A stretch of 64,000 bases of DNA from Ectothiorhodospiraceae bacterium (GCA_007134775.1 SLKC01000024.1:1-64000), one strand, 5' to 3'. Positions 37,644 to 46,811 are shown, counted from the first letter of the stretch. Made by a program: numbers and translations. Notes: generated from the sequence alone by a model not told the origin.

Positions 37644-39227
37644 ATGAGCGCAGTCATTACCGAACACGACGATCACCACCACGAGGCGCCCAGCCCGTGG
37701 AGCATCAAGCGCTGGTTGTCAACGACCAACCACAAGGATATCGGCACCCTGTACCTGTGGTTCGCGCTGCTGATGTTCTTCGTCGGCGGTTTCATGGCGC
37801 TCATCATCCGCGCCGAGTTGTTCCAGCCCGGCCTGAATCTGGTCGATCCGCACTTCTTCAACCAGATGACGGCAATGCACGCGCTGGTCATGATCTTCGG
37901 TGCGGTCATGCCCGCGTTCGTGGGTCTAGCCAACTGGATGGTGCCGATGATGATCGGCGCGCCCGACATGGCGCTGCCACGGCTCAATAATTGGAGCTTC
38001 TGGATCCTCCCGTTCGCCTTTACGCTGCTGCTGCTGACGCTGTTCCTCCCGGGCGGGGCGCCGGCCGCGGGCTGGACGCTTTACCCGCCGCTGTCGCTGC
38101 AAACCGGCGCCGCGTTCCCATTCCTGATCCTGTCGATCCATCTGCTCGGCATCTCGTCGATCCTCGGTGCCATCAACATTATCGCGACTATCTTCAACCT
38201 GCGCGCGCCGGGCATGAGCCTGATGAAGATGCCGCTGTTCGTGTGGACATGGCTGATCACCGCGTACCTTGTGATCGCAGTGATGCCCGTCCTCGCCGGC
38301 GCGATCACGATGCTGCTCACCGACAAGTTCTTCGCGACCTCGTTCTTCAGCGCCACGGGTGGCGGCGACCCGGTCCTCTACCAGCATATCTTCTGGTTCT
38401 TCGGCCACCCCGAGGTCTACATCCTGATTCTGCCCGCGTTCGGCATCATCTCGACGATCATCCCGACGTTTGCGCGCAAGCCGCTGTTCGGCTACTCGTC
38501 GATGGTGTATGCCACGGCGTCGATCGCCTTTCTCTCGTTCATCGTTTGGGCGCACCATATGTTCACCGTGGGCATGCCGCTCGCGGGCCAGCTCTTTTTC
38601 ATGTTCTCGACGATGCTGATCGCCGTGCCGACGGGCGTGAAGGTCTTCAACTGGGTTGCGACCATGTGGCGTGGTGCGATGACCTTCGAGACGCCGATGC
38701 TCTTCGCCATCGCTTTCGTCGTACTCTTCACCATCGGCGGCTTCTCGGGCGTCATGCTCGCCCTCGCCCCCGCGGATATCCAATACCACGATAGCTATTT
38801 CGTGGTCGCGCATTTCCACTATGTGCTCGTCCCCGGCGCGGTCTTCGCGATCATCGCCGGTGTCTACTACTGGTTGCCCAAGTGGACCGGTCACATGTAC
38901 GACGAGCGCCTGGGCAAGTGGCACTTCTGGCTGTCGGCGATCTTTGTCAATGTGCTGTTCTTCCCGCAGCACTTCGTGGGGCTCGCCGGAATGCCGCGCC
39001 GGATCCCGGACTACTCCCTGCAGTTCGCCAACTTCAACGCCATCTCGACCGTCGGAGCGTTCGGCTACGGGATCGCCCAGCTGATCTTCCTCTGGTTGGT
39101 GATCAAGTGCATCCGCGGTGGCAAGCCGGCTACCCAGGAAGTCTGGGAGGGCTCACGCGGACTGGAGTGGACCGTGCCGTCGCCGGCTCCGCACCACACG
39201 TTCCAGACTGCGCCCGAAGTCAAGTGA
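37644..39227 (+). CDS. ctaD: cytochrome c oxidase subunit I
   Basis: Catalytic subunit with heme a, heme a3 and CuB, 527 residues and twelve membrane helices. [19 protein letters not shown] contains the CuB His and cross-linked Tyr region, [12 protein letters not shown] the CuB His pair, and [11 protein letters not shown] the heme a3 and heme a His ligands. The N-terminus is His-rich (TEHDDHHHE). GGGAG precedes the ATG. It starts 42 bases after coxB. Confidence 0.97.
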   Translation: MSAVITEHDDHHHEAPSPWSIKRWLSTTNHKDIGTLYLWFALLMFFVGGFMALIIRAELFQPGLNLVDPHFFNQMTAMHALVMIFGAVMPAFVGLANWMVPMMIGAPDMALPRLNNWSFWILPFAFTLLLLTLFLPGGAPAAGWTLYPPLSLQTGAAFPFLILSIHLLGISSILGAINIIATIFNLRAPGMSLMKMPLFVWTWLITAYLVIAVMPVLAGAITMLLTDKFFATSFFSATGGGDPVLYQHIFWFFGHPEVYILILPAFGIISTIIPTFARKPLFGYSSMVYATASIAFLSFIVWAHHMFTVGMPLAGQLFFMFSTMLIAVPTGVKVFNWVATMWRGAMTFETPMLFAIAFVVLFTIGGFSGVMLALAPADIQYHDSYFVVAHFHYVLVPGAVFAIIAGVYYWLPKWTGHMYDERLGKWHFWLSAIFVNVLFFPQHFVGLAGMPRRIPDYSLQFANFNAISTVGAFGYGIAQLIFLWLVIKCIRGGKPATQEVWEGSRGLEWTVPSPAPHHTFQTAPEVK

Positions 39228-39252
39228 GCTGCGCGCGAAGGGGGATGCACCG

Positions 39253-39375
39253 GTGCTGATGCCGACCAACGATCCGGGCCGCCGCCGCGGTATCGCGATT
39301 ACCGCGGCGGCGCTCGCCGCGGTCGCCATCGGCCTCTACCTGGCGTTCGTACTGATTACCTGGATCCGTGCCTAG
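39253..39375 (+). CDS. small membrane protein of the cox operon
   Basis: A 40-codon frame in the 180-base gap between ctaD and ctaE. GTG 39253 has AGGGGG eight bases upstream; an in-frame ATG two codons later is an alternative. The product is a short basic N-terminus (PTNDPGRRRG) followed by one membrane helix (IAITAAALAAVAIGLYLAFV) and ends LITWIRA. Similar tiny single-helix proteins occur at this place in other proteobacterial cox operons and are sometimes called oxidase small assembly proteins. The position is normally followed by ctaG (cox11), which is absent here. It is not a remnant of Cox11, since nothing of its copper domain follows. Confidence 0.65.
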   Translation: MLMPTNDPGRRRGIAITAAALAAVAIGLYLAFVLITWIRA

Positions 39376-39406
39376 CACCCGGGCGCGCGAAGAGGAGACG
39401 ATAACA

Positions 39407-40276
39407 ATGGCAACCGCCGCACCCGACCAGTACTACGTACCCCACCACACCTACTGGCCATTGATCACGTCCGCCGGCATGTTTGGTGCGGCGCTCGGTG
39501 GCGGAATCTATCTCAACGGGGTCGGTGGCGGTCTCATCCTCATGCTTGTCGGTATCGCGATCATCATCGGTGCCGCGGCAGGGTGGTTCGCGGAAGTGAT
39601 CCACGAGAGCGAGCACGGCTACTACAACGCACAGGTCGACCGCTCGTTCCGCCAGGGGATGCTCTGGTTTATCTTCTCGGAGGTCATGTTCTTCGCCGCG
39701 TTCTTCGGCGCCCTGTTCTACGCGCGCGTCCTATCGATCCCGTGGCTCGGCGGCGAAGGTACAGGTGTCACGACCTATGAGTTTCTTCACCAGGGGTTCC
39801 AGGCAGCGTGGCCGACCCACGGCCCGGCCGAACTCGGCGGCGCCTTCGAAACGATTGGTGCCTGGGGGATTCCCGCGCTCAATACCTCAATCCTGCTCGC
39901 GTCGGGGGTCACCATTACGTTCGCGCACTGGGCTCTGAAGCAGGAACGCCGCGGAGCCCTTATCGGCTGGATGTGGGCCACGATCATCCTGGGCGCGATC
40001 TTCCTCGGCTTCCAGTCCTACGAGTATGTGCACGCCTGGCGTGACCTCAATTTGACGCTCGGCAGTGGCATCTACGGCTCGACCTTCTACATGCTCACGG
40101 GCTTCCATGGCTTCCATGTCACGCTCGGCGTGATCATGTTGCTCGTGATTACGTTGCGCTGTATGAAGGGCCACTTTACGCCGAAAAGCCACTTCGGTTG
40201 GGAAGCGGTTGCTTGGTACTGGCACTTCGTCGACGTGGTCTGGCTGATCCTGTTCGTCTTCGTCTATTGGATCTAA
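39407..40276 (+). CDS. ctaE: cytochrome c oxidase subunit III
   Basis: A 289-residue integral membrane subunit with seven helices. Recognisable stretches are YYVPHHTYWPLITSAGMF, VIHESEHGYYNAQVDRSFR, GMLWFIFSEVMFFAAFFGAL, LLASGVTITFAHWAL, TGFHGFHVTLGVIMLL and the end WYWHFVDVVWLILFVFVYWI. The start ATG 39407 has GAGGAGA upstream. Last gene of the structural cox operon; a GC-rich hairpin follows. Confidence 0.96.
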   Translation: MATAAPDQYYVPHHTYWPLITSAGMFGAALGGGIYLNGVGGGLILMLVGIAIIIGAAAGWFAEVIHESEHGYYNAQVDRSFRQGMLWFIFSEVMFFAAFFGALFYARVLSIPWLGGEGTGVTTYEFLHQGFQAAWPTHGPAELGGAFETIGAWGIPALNTSILLASGVTITFAHWALKQERRGALIGWMWATIILGAIFLGFQSYEYVHAWRDLNLTLGSGIYGSTFYMLTGFHGFHVTLGVIMLLVITLRCMKGHFTPKSHFGWEAVAWYWHFVDVVWLILFVFVYWI

Positions 40277-40310
40277 GCCCTTCAGCGCGACAGCGGGAAC
40301 AAGAGAGGCG

Positions 40311-40335
40311 GCGGCCCCGAATTGGGCGGGGCCGC
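40311..40335. terminator. terminator-like hairpin between ctaE and the DUF2909 gene
   Basis: GCGGCCCCG (40311-40319) pairs perfectly with CGGGGCCGC (40327-40335) around the loop AATTGGG, in the 67-base gap where the two genes converge. No T-tract is present. Confidence 0.5.
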
Positions 40336-40343
40336 GCCGGTCG

Positions 40344-40568
40344 TCAACCGACAGGAACGGCGTTCGATTCGACCAGGCCGGTGAGCGCGCCGACCATGAG
40401 GAGCGCAAAGGCGCCGATTGAGAGACCGATCCGCCAGCTCAGCGCCTTGACGGCACGGGTCGAGTCGTGGTCGTCGTGGGCAAGGAAGTAGAGACTCGAG
40501 CCGAGACTGGCGATGATCACCAGCAGTAGTGCGATCACGGCGAACTTGATCAGCATGTCGTCGTCCAT
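40344..40568 (-). CDS. twin-transmembrane protein, DUF2909 type
   Basis: A 74-residue protein with two membrane helices (about 6-29, IKFAVIALLLVIIASLGSSL, and about 46-67, WRIGLSIGAFALLMVGALTG) separated by a polar loop FLAHDDHDSTRAVKAL. This pattern and its place opposite SURF1 in the cox cluster fit the DUF2909 family, found beside oxidase genes and of unknown function. ATG 40568 gives MDDDMLIKF; the methionine four residues later is an alternative start. Confidence 0.78.
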   Translation of the reverse strand: MDDDMLIKFAVIALLLVIIASLGSSLYFLAHDDHDSTRAVKALSWRIGLSIGAFALLMVGALTGLVESNAVPVG

Positions 40569-40586
40569 CCGGGTAACTAGGCCCAA

Positions 40587-40594
40587 AGTATAAC
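40587..40594. promoter_or_regulatory. overlapping -10 boxes in both directions
   Basis: In the 37-base gap between the DUF2909 and SURF1 genes, TATAAC (40589-40594, rightward) overlaps TATACT (40592-40587, leftward). The rightward start would fall near 40601, five bases before the SURF1 GTG; the leftward start near 40580, 12 bases before the DUF2909 ATG. No good -35 is seen either way. Confidence 0.35.
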
Positions 40595-40605
40595 CGCGGA
40601 GTCCT

Positions 40606-41346
40606 GTGCAACGCGAAACCGCCCCCGTGGCGAGGGCCAGGAGGCGCCCTCGCTGGATACCCTGGACAGCCGCGGTCACGGCATTTGCGCTGTTCGCGGC
40701 ACTCGGGACCTGGCAGCTGCAGCGCGCGCAGGAGCGGGAGGCCGTCGTCGAGGCCATCAGGGATGGCGAACAGCGCGCGCCTGCACCGTTGCCCGTGAGC
40801 CGAGCGGAGGCCGAACAGCGTGCGTGGCAGCCGGTGTGGACGGAAGGCCACTTTCTCGGTGATCGTCAATTCCTGCTGGATAATCGGACCGTGGCGGGGG
40901 AGGTCGGTTTCGCGATCCTGACTCCGCTGCGCACGCCGGACGATCGCCTGGTGCTGATCGAGCGGGGCTGGATAGCGGCCGAGGGGCGGGAGCCCGCGCG
41001 GTCGATCGAACTCGAAAGCGAGGGCCGCATTCGCGTCGAGGGACACCTCTGGCTGCCAGAGCACGGCCCGCGGCTTCTGCCCGCACTCGCGGAAGGCGAG
41101 GCGGATTGGCCGCGGATGACGACGCGGGTGGATTTTGCCGCGCTGGGTGAGGCTTTGGGCGAGCCGCTCGAGCCCTATGTCCTGCGACCACAACAGGCGC
41201 TCGGCCCCGGGCTCAGGGTGCGTTCCGTGGAGCCGCGCTTCGGCCCGGAGCGCCATATCGGTTATGCCTTTCAATGGTACGCGCTCGCGCTGACCGTTTT
41301 GATCGTGACCGCCGTGTTGGCGGTGCGGATACGACGCAAGGGGTAA
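40606..41346 (+). CDS. SURF1-family oxidase assembly protein
   Basis: Inner-membrane assembly factor involved in placing heme a in subunit I. The 246-residue protein has the two-helix SURF1 layout. An N-terminal helix ends LGTWQLQRAQERE (the family LGxWQxxR motif). A periplasmic domain follows with FLLDNRTVAGEVGFAILTPL, VLIERGWIAA, and a C-terminal helix after HIGYAFQWYALALT. The start is GTG 40606, without a Shine-Dalgarno and very close to a -10-like box. The next gene starts two bases after its stop codon. Confidence 0.9.
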   Translation: MQRETAPVARARRRPRWIPWTAAVTAFALFAALGTWQLQRAQEREAVVEAIRDGEQRAPAPLPVSRAEAEQRAWQPVWTEGHFLGDRQFLLDNRTVAGEVGFAILTPLRTPDDRLVLIERGWIAAEGREPARSIELESEGRIRVEGHLWLPEHGPRLLPALAEGEADWPRMTTRVDFAALGEALGEPLEPYVLRPQQALGPGLRVRSVEPRFGPERHIGYAFQWYALALTVLIVTAVLAVRIRRKG

Positions 41347-41347
41347 G

Positions 41348-41941
41348 ATGGACGAGCCAGACAACGACCCGGTCCGCAGCGCGCGCTGGAAATTCCTCGC
41401 CCTGATGACCCTGTTCCTGGCCCCGGTCGTGATCGCGACCGCGTGGTACTTCCTGGCGGACTACGTAACCCCAGCCGCTGACCCGGCCGGGGAGTTGATC
41501 GTGCCGGCGATGCCGCTGGAGGCGTTCCAGGGGGAACGGCTGGACGGCAGCGAGGCGGATGAGGAGAGCCTCAAGGGCCGCTGGACGCTCATTCACGTGA
41601 TCGATACCCCCTGTGCGCCGAGTTGTCGGGAGCGCATCTACTACACCCGCCAGATCCGTCAAGCGCTCGGCCACGAAAGGCTTCGGGTGCAGCGTCTCGC
41701 GGTCGTTGCCGATCGTGCGAACGTGGTCGGGATGACGAGCTTGCTGCCGGAACATCCCGACCTGGCCGTGCTGGTGGAGGCGCAGGGGCTGATCGATCAG
41801 CTCCCCGACGATCGCGGACCGGCGACGGTATTGCTCGTCGACCCGCTCGGGAATCTGATGATGCGCTTCGACGCCGGCGTCGAGCCGGCAGAGATACTCG
41901 ATGATCTTGACCAGTTGCTGAGCGTCTCACGGATTGGCTGA
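41348..41941 (+). CDS. SCO-like membrane-anchored thioredoxin-fold protein
   Basis: A 197-residue protein with one N-terminal membrane helix (about 15-38) and a periplasmic thioredoxin-like domain. IHVIDTPCAPSC carries the CxxxC pair typical of SCO copper chaperones for CuA. The third copper ligand, a His in the VDHS-type loop before the last strand, is not found: the corresponding place reads LPDDRGPATVLLVDPLG. It may therefore act as a thiol reductase rather than a copper carrier. It starts two bases after SURF1 and lies six bases before ctaA, so it belongs to the assembly operon. Confidence 0.78.
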   Translation: MDEPDNDPVRSARWKFLALMTLFLAPVVIATAWYFLADYVTPAADPAGELIVPAMPLEAFQGERLDGSEADEESLKGRWTLIHVIDTPCAPSCRERIYYTRQIRQALGHERLRVQRLAVVADRANVVGMTSLLPEHPDLAVLVEAQGLIDQLPDDRGPATVLLVDPLGNLMMRFDAGVEPAEILDDLDQLLSVSRIG

Positions 41942-41947
41942 GCGAGG

Positions 41948-42964
41948 ATGATCGCGGAAGTGAAGACACGAGAGCCTCTGATCTTCGCGCTCGCCCTGGG
42001 CGGCACGATACTGACCTTCTTCGTCGTCGTGCTCGGCGCCTTCGTGCGCCTGACGGACGCCGGCCTCGGCTGTCCCGACTGGCCCGGTTGCTACGGTCAC
42101 CTCGATGTCCCGCGCACGCCGGAGGAGATCGCGGCCGCCGAGCAGGTGCGGCCGGAGCGGCCCGTCGACATCACCAAGGCCTGGATCGAGATGATCCACC
42201 GCTATGTAGCCGGTGGCCTCGGGTTACTGATACTGGCGATCGCGATCACCGCATGGCGCCGTCGTCACCGCGGCGTGCCGTGGGTCCTCCCCTTCGCACT
42301 CGTCGCCCTGGTGCTCTTCCAGTCGCTGCTCGGGATGTGGACCGTTACGCTGCTACTCAAGCCCGCGATCGTCACTGCGCATCTTGCTGGGGGGCTGCTG
42401 ACGCTCTCGCTGATGGCCTGGCTCACTCTCGCCCACGCCCCACGGTTGCCCTCCATGCGCGTGGGGCGGGGTGCATGCCAGCTCGGTTACGTGGCCATGG
42501 TGGTCCTCTGCGTGCAGATCCTGTTGGGGGGCTGGACCAGTACGAACTATGCGGCTCTTGCCTGTACGGACTTCCCCACCTGTCAGGGTGAGTGGTGGCC
42601 CGAGATGGACTTCGGCGAGGGCTTCAGGATCTGGCGCGGCCTCGGTGTCGACTACGAGTTCGGCGTCCTCGACAGCCCCGCGATGACCGCAGTCCACAAG
42701 GCGCACCGCCTCGGAGCGATAGCCGCCACACTCGCACTGGGGGCATTCGCGCTGCTCTGTCTGGCGAGCCGCCGTCCGGCCGCGCAGTTCGCGGGTGCGA
42801 CCGTGCTCGGCCTGCTGATGCTGCAGCTTGCACTGGGTGTCGGCAACGTCGTCTTTCACCTTCCACTGTGGCTGGCCACGGCCCATAATGGCGGCGCTGC
42901 GCTCTTGCTCGTCGCCATGGTGGCTGCCCTCTACATGATGGCAAAGCGCGATGTGTCCGCGTAG
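41948..42964 (+). CDS. ctaA: heme A synthase (COX15/CtaA)
   Basis: Oxidises the C8 methyl of heme O to give heme A. The 338-residue protein has eight membrane helices and heme-ligand histidines in EMIHRYVAGGLGLLI, IVTAHLAGGLLTLS, AVHKAHRLGAIAATLA and LATAHNGGAALLL. The proteobacterial signature LTDAGLGCPDWPGCYG and a second ACTDFPTCQGEWWP mark the two Cys-containing loops. It lies 63 bases upstream of ctaB. Confidence 0.94.
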   Translation: MIAEVKTREPLIFALALGGTILTFFVVVLGAFVRLTDAGLGCPDWPGCYGHLDVPRTPEEIAAAEQVRPERPVDITKAWIEMIHRYVAGGLGLLILAIAITAWRRRHRGVPWVLPFALVALVLFQSLLGMWTVTLLLKPAIVTAHLAGGLLTLSLMAWLTLAHAPRLPSMRVGRGACQLGYVAMVVLCVQILLGGWTSTNYAALACTDFPTCQGEWWPEMDFGEGFRIWRGLGVDYEFGVLDSPAMTAVHKAHRLGAIAATLALGAFALLCLASRRPAAQFAGATVLGLLMLQLALGVGNVVFHLPLWLATAHNGGAALLLVAMVAALYMMAKRDVSA

Positions 42965-43027
42965 CCTGCGCGACGCCCGGCGACGGGCCCCGCTCGAGCC
43001 CGCGACTGAAACCGCCAGCCAACGACT

Positions 43028-43942
43028 ATGGTGAACGTGCTCATCCGCGCCATGCCGGAGCTCGCCAACTGGCGTGCCTACCTTGATCTGTGCAAGCCGC
43101 GCGTCGTGGCGCTGCTCGTATTCACTGCGATCGGGGGCATGCTGCTGGCGACACCGGGCATCGTGCCCCTGCAGCCGCTCGTGCTGGGCTCGCTCGGCAT
43201 CGGCCTGGGCTCGGCCGCTGCCGCCGCACTGAATCATGTCATGGACCGTGAGGCAGACGCGCGCATGCGCCGGACCGGGCGGCGACCCCTGCCGTCGGGC
43301 TCTCTCGACACGACGCGCAGCCTGGTGTTTGCCTCGATCCTGACGGCGCTTTCAATGGCCATCCTCGCCGGTGGCGTCAATCTCCTCACGGCGTTGCTCA
43401 CGCTGGGTGCGATGGTCGGCTACGCGGTGATCTACACGCTCTATCTCAAGCGTGCGACGCCGCAGAACATCGTCATCGGTGGGGCCGCGGGGGCGATGCC
43501 GCCCGTGCTCGGGTGGGCAGCCGTCACGGGAGAAGTGCATCCGAACGCACTATTGCTCTTCCTGATCATCTTCGTCTGGACGCCGCCTCACTTCTGGGCG
43601 CTCGCGCTCTATCGCATCAAGGATTATGCCGGCGTCAATATCCCGATGTTGCCCGTGACGCATGGTGAGGCCATCACGCGGCTGCATATCCTGCTGTACA
43701 CGCTCTTGCTGGTCGCGGTGAGTCTGTTGCCCTGGCTCGCCGGCATGGGTGGCCTCATCTACCTGGCGGCCGCGATCGGTTTTGGTGGCCGCTTCCTCTG
43801 GCACGCGTGGCGTCTGTGGCGCTACGCTGAGCATGCGCAGGCGATGCGCACCTTCCGCCACTCGATCAACTACCTAATGGGGGTGTTCGGCGCGCTGTTG
43901 ATCGATCACTACGTGGTGCTTGCCTGGTCGGCATTCGGCTAA
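43028..43942 (+). CDS. ctaB: protoheme IX farnesyltransferase
   Basis: UbiA-superfamily membrane enzyme that adds the farnesyl group to heme B, giving heme O. The 304-residue protein begins its conserved part YLDLCKPRVVALLVFTAIGG. The Asp-rich motif is NHVMDREADARMRRTGRRP; YLKRATPQNIVIGGAAGAMP and WTPPHFWALALYRIKDYA follow. It converges on rpoH with 87 bases between stops. Confidence 0.95.
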   Translation: MVNVLIRAMPELANWRAYLDLCKPRVVALLVFTAIGGMLLATPGIVPLQPLVLGSLGIGLGSAAAAALNHVMDREADARMRRTGRRPLPSGSLDTTRSLVFASILTALSMAILAGGVNLLTALLTLGAMVGYAVIYTLYLKRATPQNIVIGGAAGAMPPVLGWAAVTGEVHPNALLLFLIIFVWTPPHFWALALYRIKDYAGVNIPMLPVTHGEAITRLHILLYTLLLVAVSLLPWLAGMGGLIYLAAAIGFGGRFLWHAWRLWRYAEHAQAMRTFRHSINYLMGVFGALLIDHYVVLAWSAFG

Positions 43943-44029
43943 GCGCTGATCGACCCGCGCGCCGGCTGGCCGGTCGTCGCCGTTCGGGCGTTTCGTCTCC
44001 CGCCGCGTGTCGAGGCGGGGCGATAGCCG

Positions 44030-44896
44030 TCAACCCGCCGGCGTGACTTCCTTGCGCAGGCGCCGGATGGCGTTGTTCTCGAGCTGGCGGATCCGTTCCG
44101 CGGAGACGCCGTAGCGGTCGGCAAGCTCCTGCAGCGTCAGGCGCGATTCGCTCAACCAGCGCGCCTGCAGGATATCCCGGCTGCGCTCGTCGAGTGTATG
44201 CAGCGCTCGCGCGAGACCTTCATGCTCATACCCGGCCGTGTCGGCTTCCTCGATCCAGGTCGCGGGATCGGAGTCAGGGGCGCTCAGCCAACCCGCTGGG
44301 GCGAAGGGCTCTTCGTCGTCGCCGTCGACCGGGGCGTCAAAGGAGGTGTCCTGCCCGGCGAGGCGGCCCTCCATCTCCACGACCGTTTCCGGCTTGACGC
44401 CGAGGTCGTTGGCCACGGCCTCGACTTCCTCGCGGTTGAACCAACCGAGGCGGTTCTTCTGCGAGCGCAGTTTGAAGAAGAGCTTACGCTGCGCCTTCGT
44501 CGACGCGACCTTCACCATGCGCCAGTTGCGGATGACATATTCATGGATCTCCGCCCGGATCCAGTGGACCGCAAAGGAGATCAGCCGCACCCCGACATCG
44601 GGGTCGAAGCGTTTGACCGCCTTCATCAGGCCGATATTGCCCTCCTGGATCAGGTCCGCCATGGGTAGCCCGTAGCCGGTATAGCCGCGCGCGATGTGGA
44701 CCACGAAGCGCAGTTGCGAGAGCACGAGTTCTTGCGCGGCTTGCACGTCCTGCTCGTCGCGCAGACGACGCCCGAGCTCCTGCTCCTCATCGAAGTCGAG
44801 GACCGGCAGGTTGTTGACGGCCTGGATATAGCCGTTGAGATCACCCGTGGGTGCAGGCAGATTCTGCTGGTGGGTCGCGATCAGCGCTGTGCTCAT
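44030..44896 (-). CDS. rpoH: RNA polymerase heat-shock sigma factor sigma-32
   Basis: Directs transcription of heat-shock genes. The 288-residue protein has region 2 ([60 protein letters not shown]) and the RpoH box around [18 protein letters not shown]. Region 4 reads [33 protein letters not shown] 44896 has GGGAGGT eight bases upstream. It follows ftsX, as in E. coli (ftsY-ftsE-ftsX-rpoH). Its upstream region carries a CIRCE element over the probable promoter, so repression by HrcA is likely. E. coli instead relies on mRNA structure and protein stability. Confidence 0.96.
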   Translation of the reverse strand: MSTALIATHQQNLPAPTGDLNGYIQAVNNLPVLDFDEEQELGRRLRDEQDVQAAQELVLSQLRFVVHIARGYTGYGLPMADLIQEGNIGLMKAVKRFDPDVGVRLISFAVHWIRAEIHEYVIRNWRMVKVASTKAQRKLFFKLRSQKNRLGWFNREEVEAVANDLGVKPETVVEMEGRLAGQDTSFDAPVDGDDEEPFAPAGWLSAPDSDPATWIEEADTAGYEHEGLARALHTLDERSRDILQARWLSESRLTLQELADRYGVSAERIRQLENNAIRRLRKEVTPAG

Positions 44897-44924
44897 CGTT
44901 TCTTACCTCCCGAAATTCCCCATA

Positions 44925-44954
44925 ATCTTAGCACTCTCGCTAAGAGACTGCTAA
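44925..44954 (-). promoter_or_regulatory. candidate rpoH promoter overlapping CIRCE
   Basis: Leftward, TTAGCA (44954-44949) and TAAGAT (44930-44925) stand 18 bases apart and match four of six consensus bases each. The start would lie near 44918, giving a leader of about 22 bases with GGGAGGT at 44911-44905. Confidence 0.45.
44928..44954. promoter_or_regulatory. CIRCE operator (HrcA binding site) upstream of rpoH
   Basis: On the + strand TTAGCACTC (44928-44936), nine bases (44937-44945), then GACTGCTAA (44946-44954). The CIRCE consensus is TTAGCACTC-N9-GAGTGCTAA, so 17 of 18 arm bases match, with the correct spacer; the single change is C for G at 44948. It lies 32-58 bases before the rpoH start codon and overlaps both candidate promoter boxes. 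Confidence 0.85.
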
Positions 44955-45023
44955 ACCCATCATGAGTTCCGTGGATGACGATCCATCCATGCGCGTAGTC
45001 AGCGCATCGCGGGTGGGTCGCGC

Positions 45024-46022
45024 TCAGGCGGGCTCGATGGCGCGCAGGTGACGGCCTACCGCCAGCCGGGCCCCGATCAGGCCTAGCAGGCCGCCACCGA
45101 GCAGCAGGAAGGCGGCCTCGCGCGCGCCCAGGCCCTGCAGCCGAAACCCGCTGCCATACGCTTCGGCGAGTTCGGCCGTGGGGGTCGCGAGTAGGGCGGT
45201 GAGTAGGATCAGCAGCCCGCAGGCGCCGATGCCACCGGCGAGCCCATACCAGAACCCTCCGTAGAGAAAGGGACGCTGGATGAAGGCATCCGTGCCACCG
45301 ATGAGCTTGATGACCTCAATCTCGCTGCGCCGATTGAGGACGTCGAGGCGGATCGTGTTGCCTACGATCAGGAGCACACCCGCCCCCAGTAGGGCCGCAA
45401 GCAGGAGAATGCCCCGCTCGATCAGGGCCAGCAGCGCATGGAGGCGCTGGACCCATTCCAGGTCGACCTGCGCGCGATCGACGCCCGTCACACCCGCGAG
45501 TCGGTCGGCGAGATCGCCGAGTTCGGTCGCCCCCGCGCCGGTCGCGGTGGGTTCCACGACGACCACGTACGGCAAGGGGTTGTCCGTCAGCTCGGCCAGC
45601 GCTGCGTCGAAGCCGGCCATCTCACGGAACTCGGCCAGCGCCTCATCGTCGCTGATGGTGCGCACGAGCGTCGCGCCATCGATACCCGCAAGCGCCTGTT
45701 CCACTTCCGCCACCGCTTGTTCGTTGAGATCCGCTTCGAGATAGACCGAGATCGCGGCGCCGCTGTCCCAGCCCTCGCTCGCCGCCTGCGTGTTGGTCAG
45801 CAGGATCCATAGGGCCCCGGGCAGCGCGAGCGCAATCGCGATCACGAGCGCCGTCATCAGCGTCGAGCCCGGATTGCGCCACAGCCGGCCCAGACTCGCG
45901 AGTGCCGCCCGGGGATGCTCCTCCAACCAGCCGAGCAATGGTGCGGCCCACCCGCGGCCACGGCCAGGGCCGCGCCGGGGCTCGCCGCGCTGCGATCGGG
46001 TCCGCTTGCGCCTGACGATCAT
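45024..46022 (-). CDS. ftsX: cell division protein FtsX
   Basis: Membrane partner of FtsE; the complex activates peptidoglycan hydrolysis at the septum. The 332-residue protein has a basic cytoplasmic N-terminus (about 1-45), one helix (around 57-77, ALVIAIALALPGALWILLT), a periplasmic domain (about 80-190) and three C-terminal helices. RRSEIEVIKLIGGTDAFIQRPF is the family coupling segment. The start overlaps the ftsE stop by four bases. Confidence 0.94.
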   Translation of the reverse strand: MIVRRKRTRSQRGEPRRGPGRGRGWAAPLLGWLEEHPRAALASLGRLWRNPGSTLMTALVIAIALALPGALWILLTNTQAASEGWDSGAAISVYLEADLNEQAVAEVEQALAGIDGATLVRTISDDEALAEFREMAGFDAALAELTDNPLPYVVVVEPTATGAGATELGDLADRLAGVTGVDRAQVDLEWVQRLHALLALIERGILLLAALLGAGVLLIVGNTIRLDVLNRRSEIEVIKLIGGTDAFIQRPFLYGGFWYGLAGGIGACGLLILLTALLATPTAELAEAYGSGFRLQGLGAREAAFLLLGGGLLGLIGARLAVGRHLRAIEPA

Positions 46023-46696
46023 GCCGATTCGCCGGCGAGGTCATCGTGTGCGACGCGTCCGCCGGCCAGTGCGATCACCGGGTAGCGGAAGCGCTTGAGT
46101 AGCGCGATATCGTGCGTGGCCACCAGCACCGTCGTACCCACCTGGTGGAACTGGACAAAGAGTTCCATGATCTCCGCGGAGAGTTCCGGGTCGAGATTGC
46201 CGGTGGGCTCATCCGCGAGCAGCAGCTTCGGGCGGTGGACCACGGCGCGGGCGATGCCGACCCGCTGTTGCTCCCCGCCGGAGAGTGTGATCGGCATCGC
46301 GCGCTCGCGCTCAAGCAGTCCGACCTTCTTCAGGGCCGCACGCACCCGGCGCCCCAGCTCGGTCGAGCGGTAGCCCGCGACCACCAGCGGTAGCGCTACA
46401 TTGTCAAAGACGCTGCGGTCGTAGAGCAGCTGGTGGTTCTGGAACACGATCCCCATCTGGCGCCTCAGCCAGGGGATCCGCTGTCGTCGCAGCGTGGCGA
46501 GATTGACGTTGTCGATCAGTGCCGTGCCCCGGGTGACCCGTTCGATGAGCGCGATCAGCTTCAACAGCGTCGACTTGCCGGCTCCGGAGTGGCCAGTGAG
46601 GAAGGCCAGCTCACCGGCGGGCAGGTGCATGCTGACGTCGCAGAGCGCATCACGTTGACCGGGATAGCGCTTACTGACGTGATCGAACCGGATCAT
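46019..46696 (-). CDS. ftsE: cell division ATP-binding protein FtsE
   Basis: ABC ATPase of the FtsEX complex, 225 residues. Walker [13 protein letters not shown], signature [14 protein letters not shown], Walker [15 protein letters not shown] and the H-loop VATHDIA are all present. The N-terminus [18 protein letters not shown] is typical. It lies downstream of ftsY by 115 bases and overlaps ftsX. Confidence 0.96.
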   Translation of the reverse strand: MIRFDHVSKRYPGQRDALCDVSMHLPAGELAFLTGHSGAGKSTLLKLIALIERVTRGTALIDNVNLATLRRQRIPWLRRQMGIVFQNHQLLYDRSVFDNVALPLVVAGYRSTELGRRVRAALKKVGLLERERAMPITLSGGEQQRVGIARAVVHRPKLLLADEPTGNLDPELSAEIMELFVQFHQVGTTVLVATHDIALLKRFRYPVIALAGGRVAHDDLAGESA

Positions 46697-46811
46697 GGTC
46701 CATCCCCGTATTGCGTGCGCCCCGCGCTATCCACGGCGCGGGTGGGGCGGTCGCGCTATCGGCCGCTACCCCATCGTGCCCCCACTGCCTGGTCGGGCCG
46801 ACGCCCTGTCA

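Noticed and set aside
39228-39406. Truncated or frameshifted cox11 between ctaD and ctaE
   Set aside because: The gap is only 180 bases and no copper-binding CFCF-type segment occurs in any frame; the small helix protein is complete in itself.
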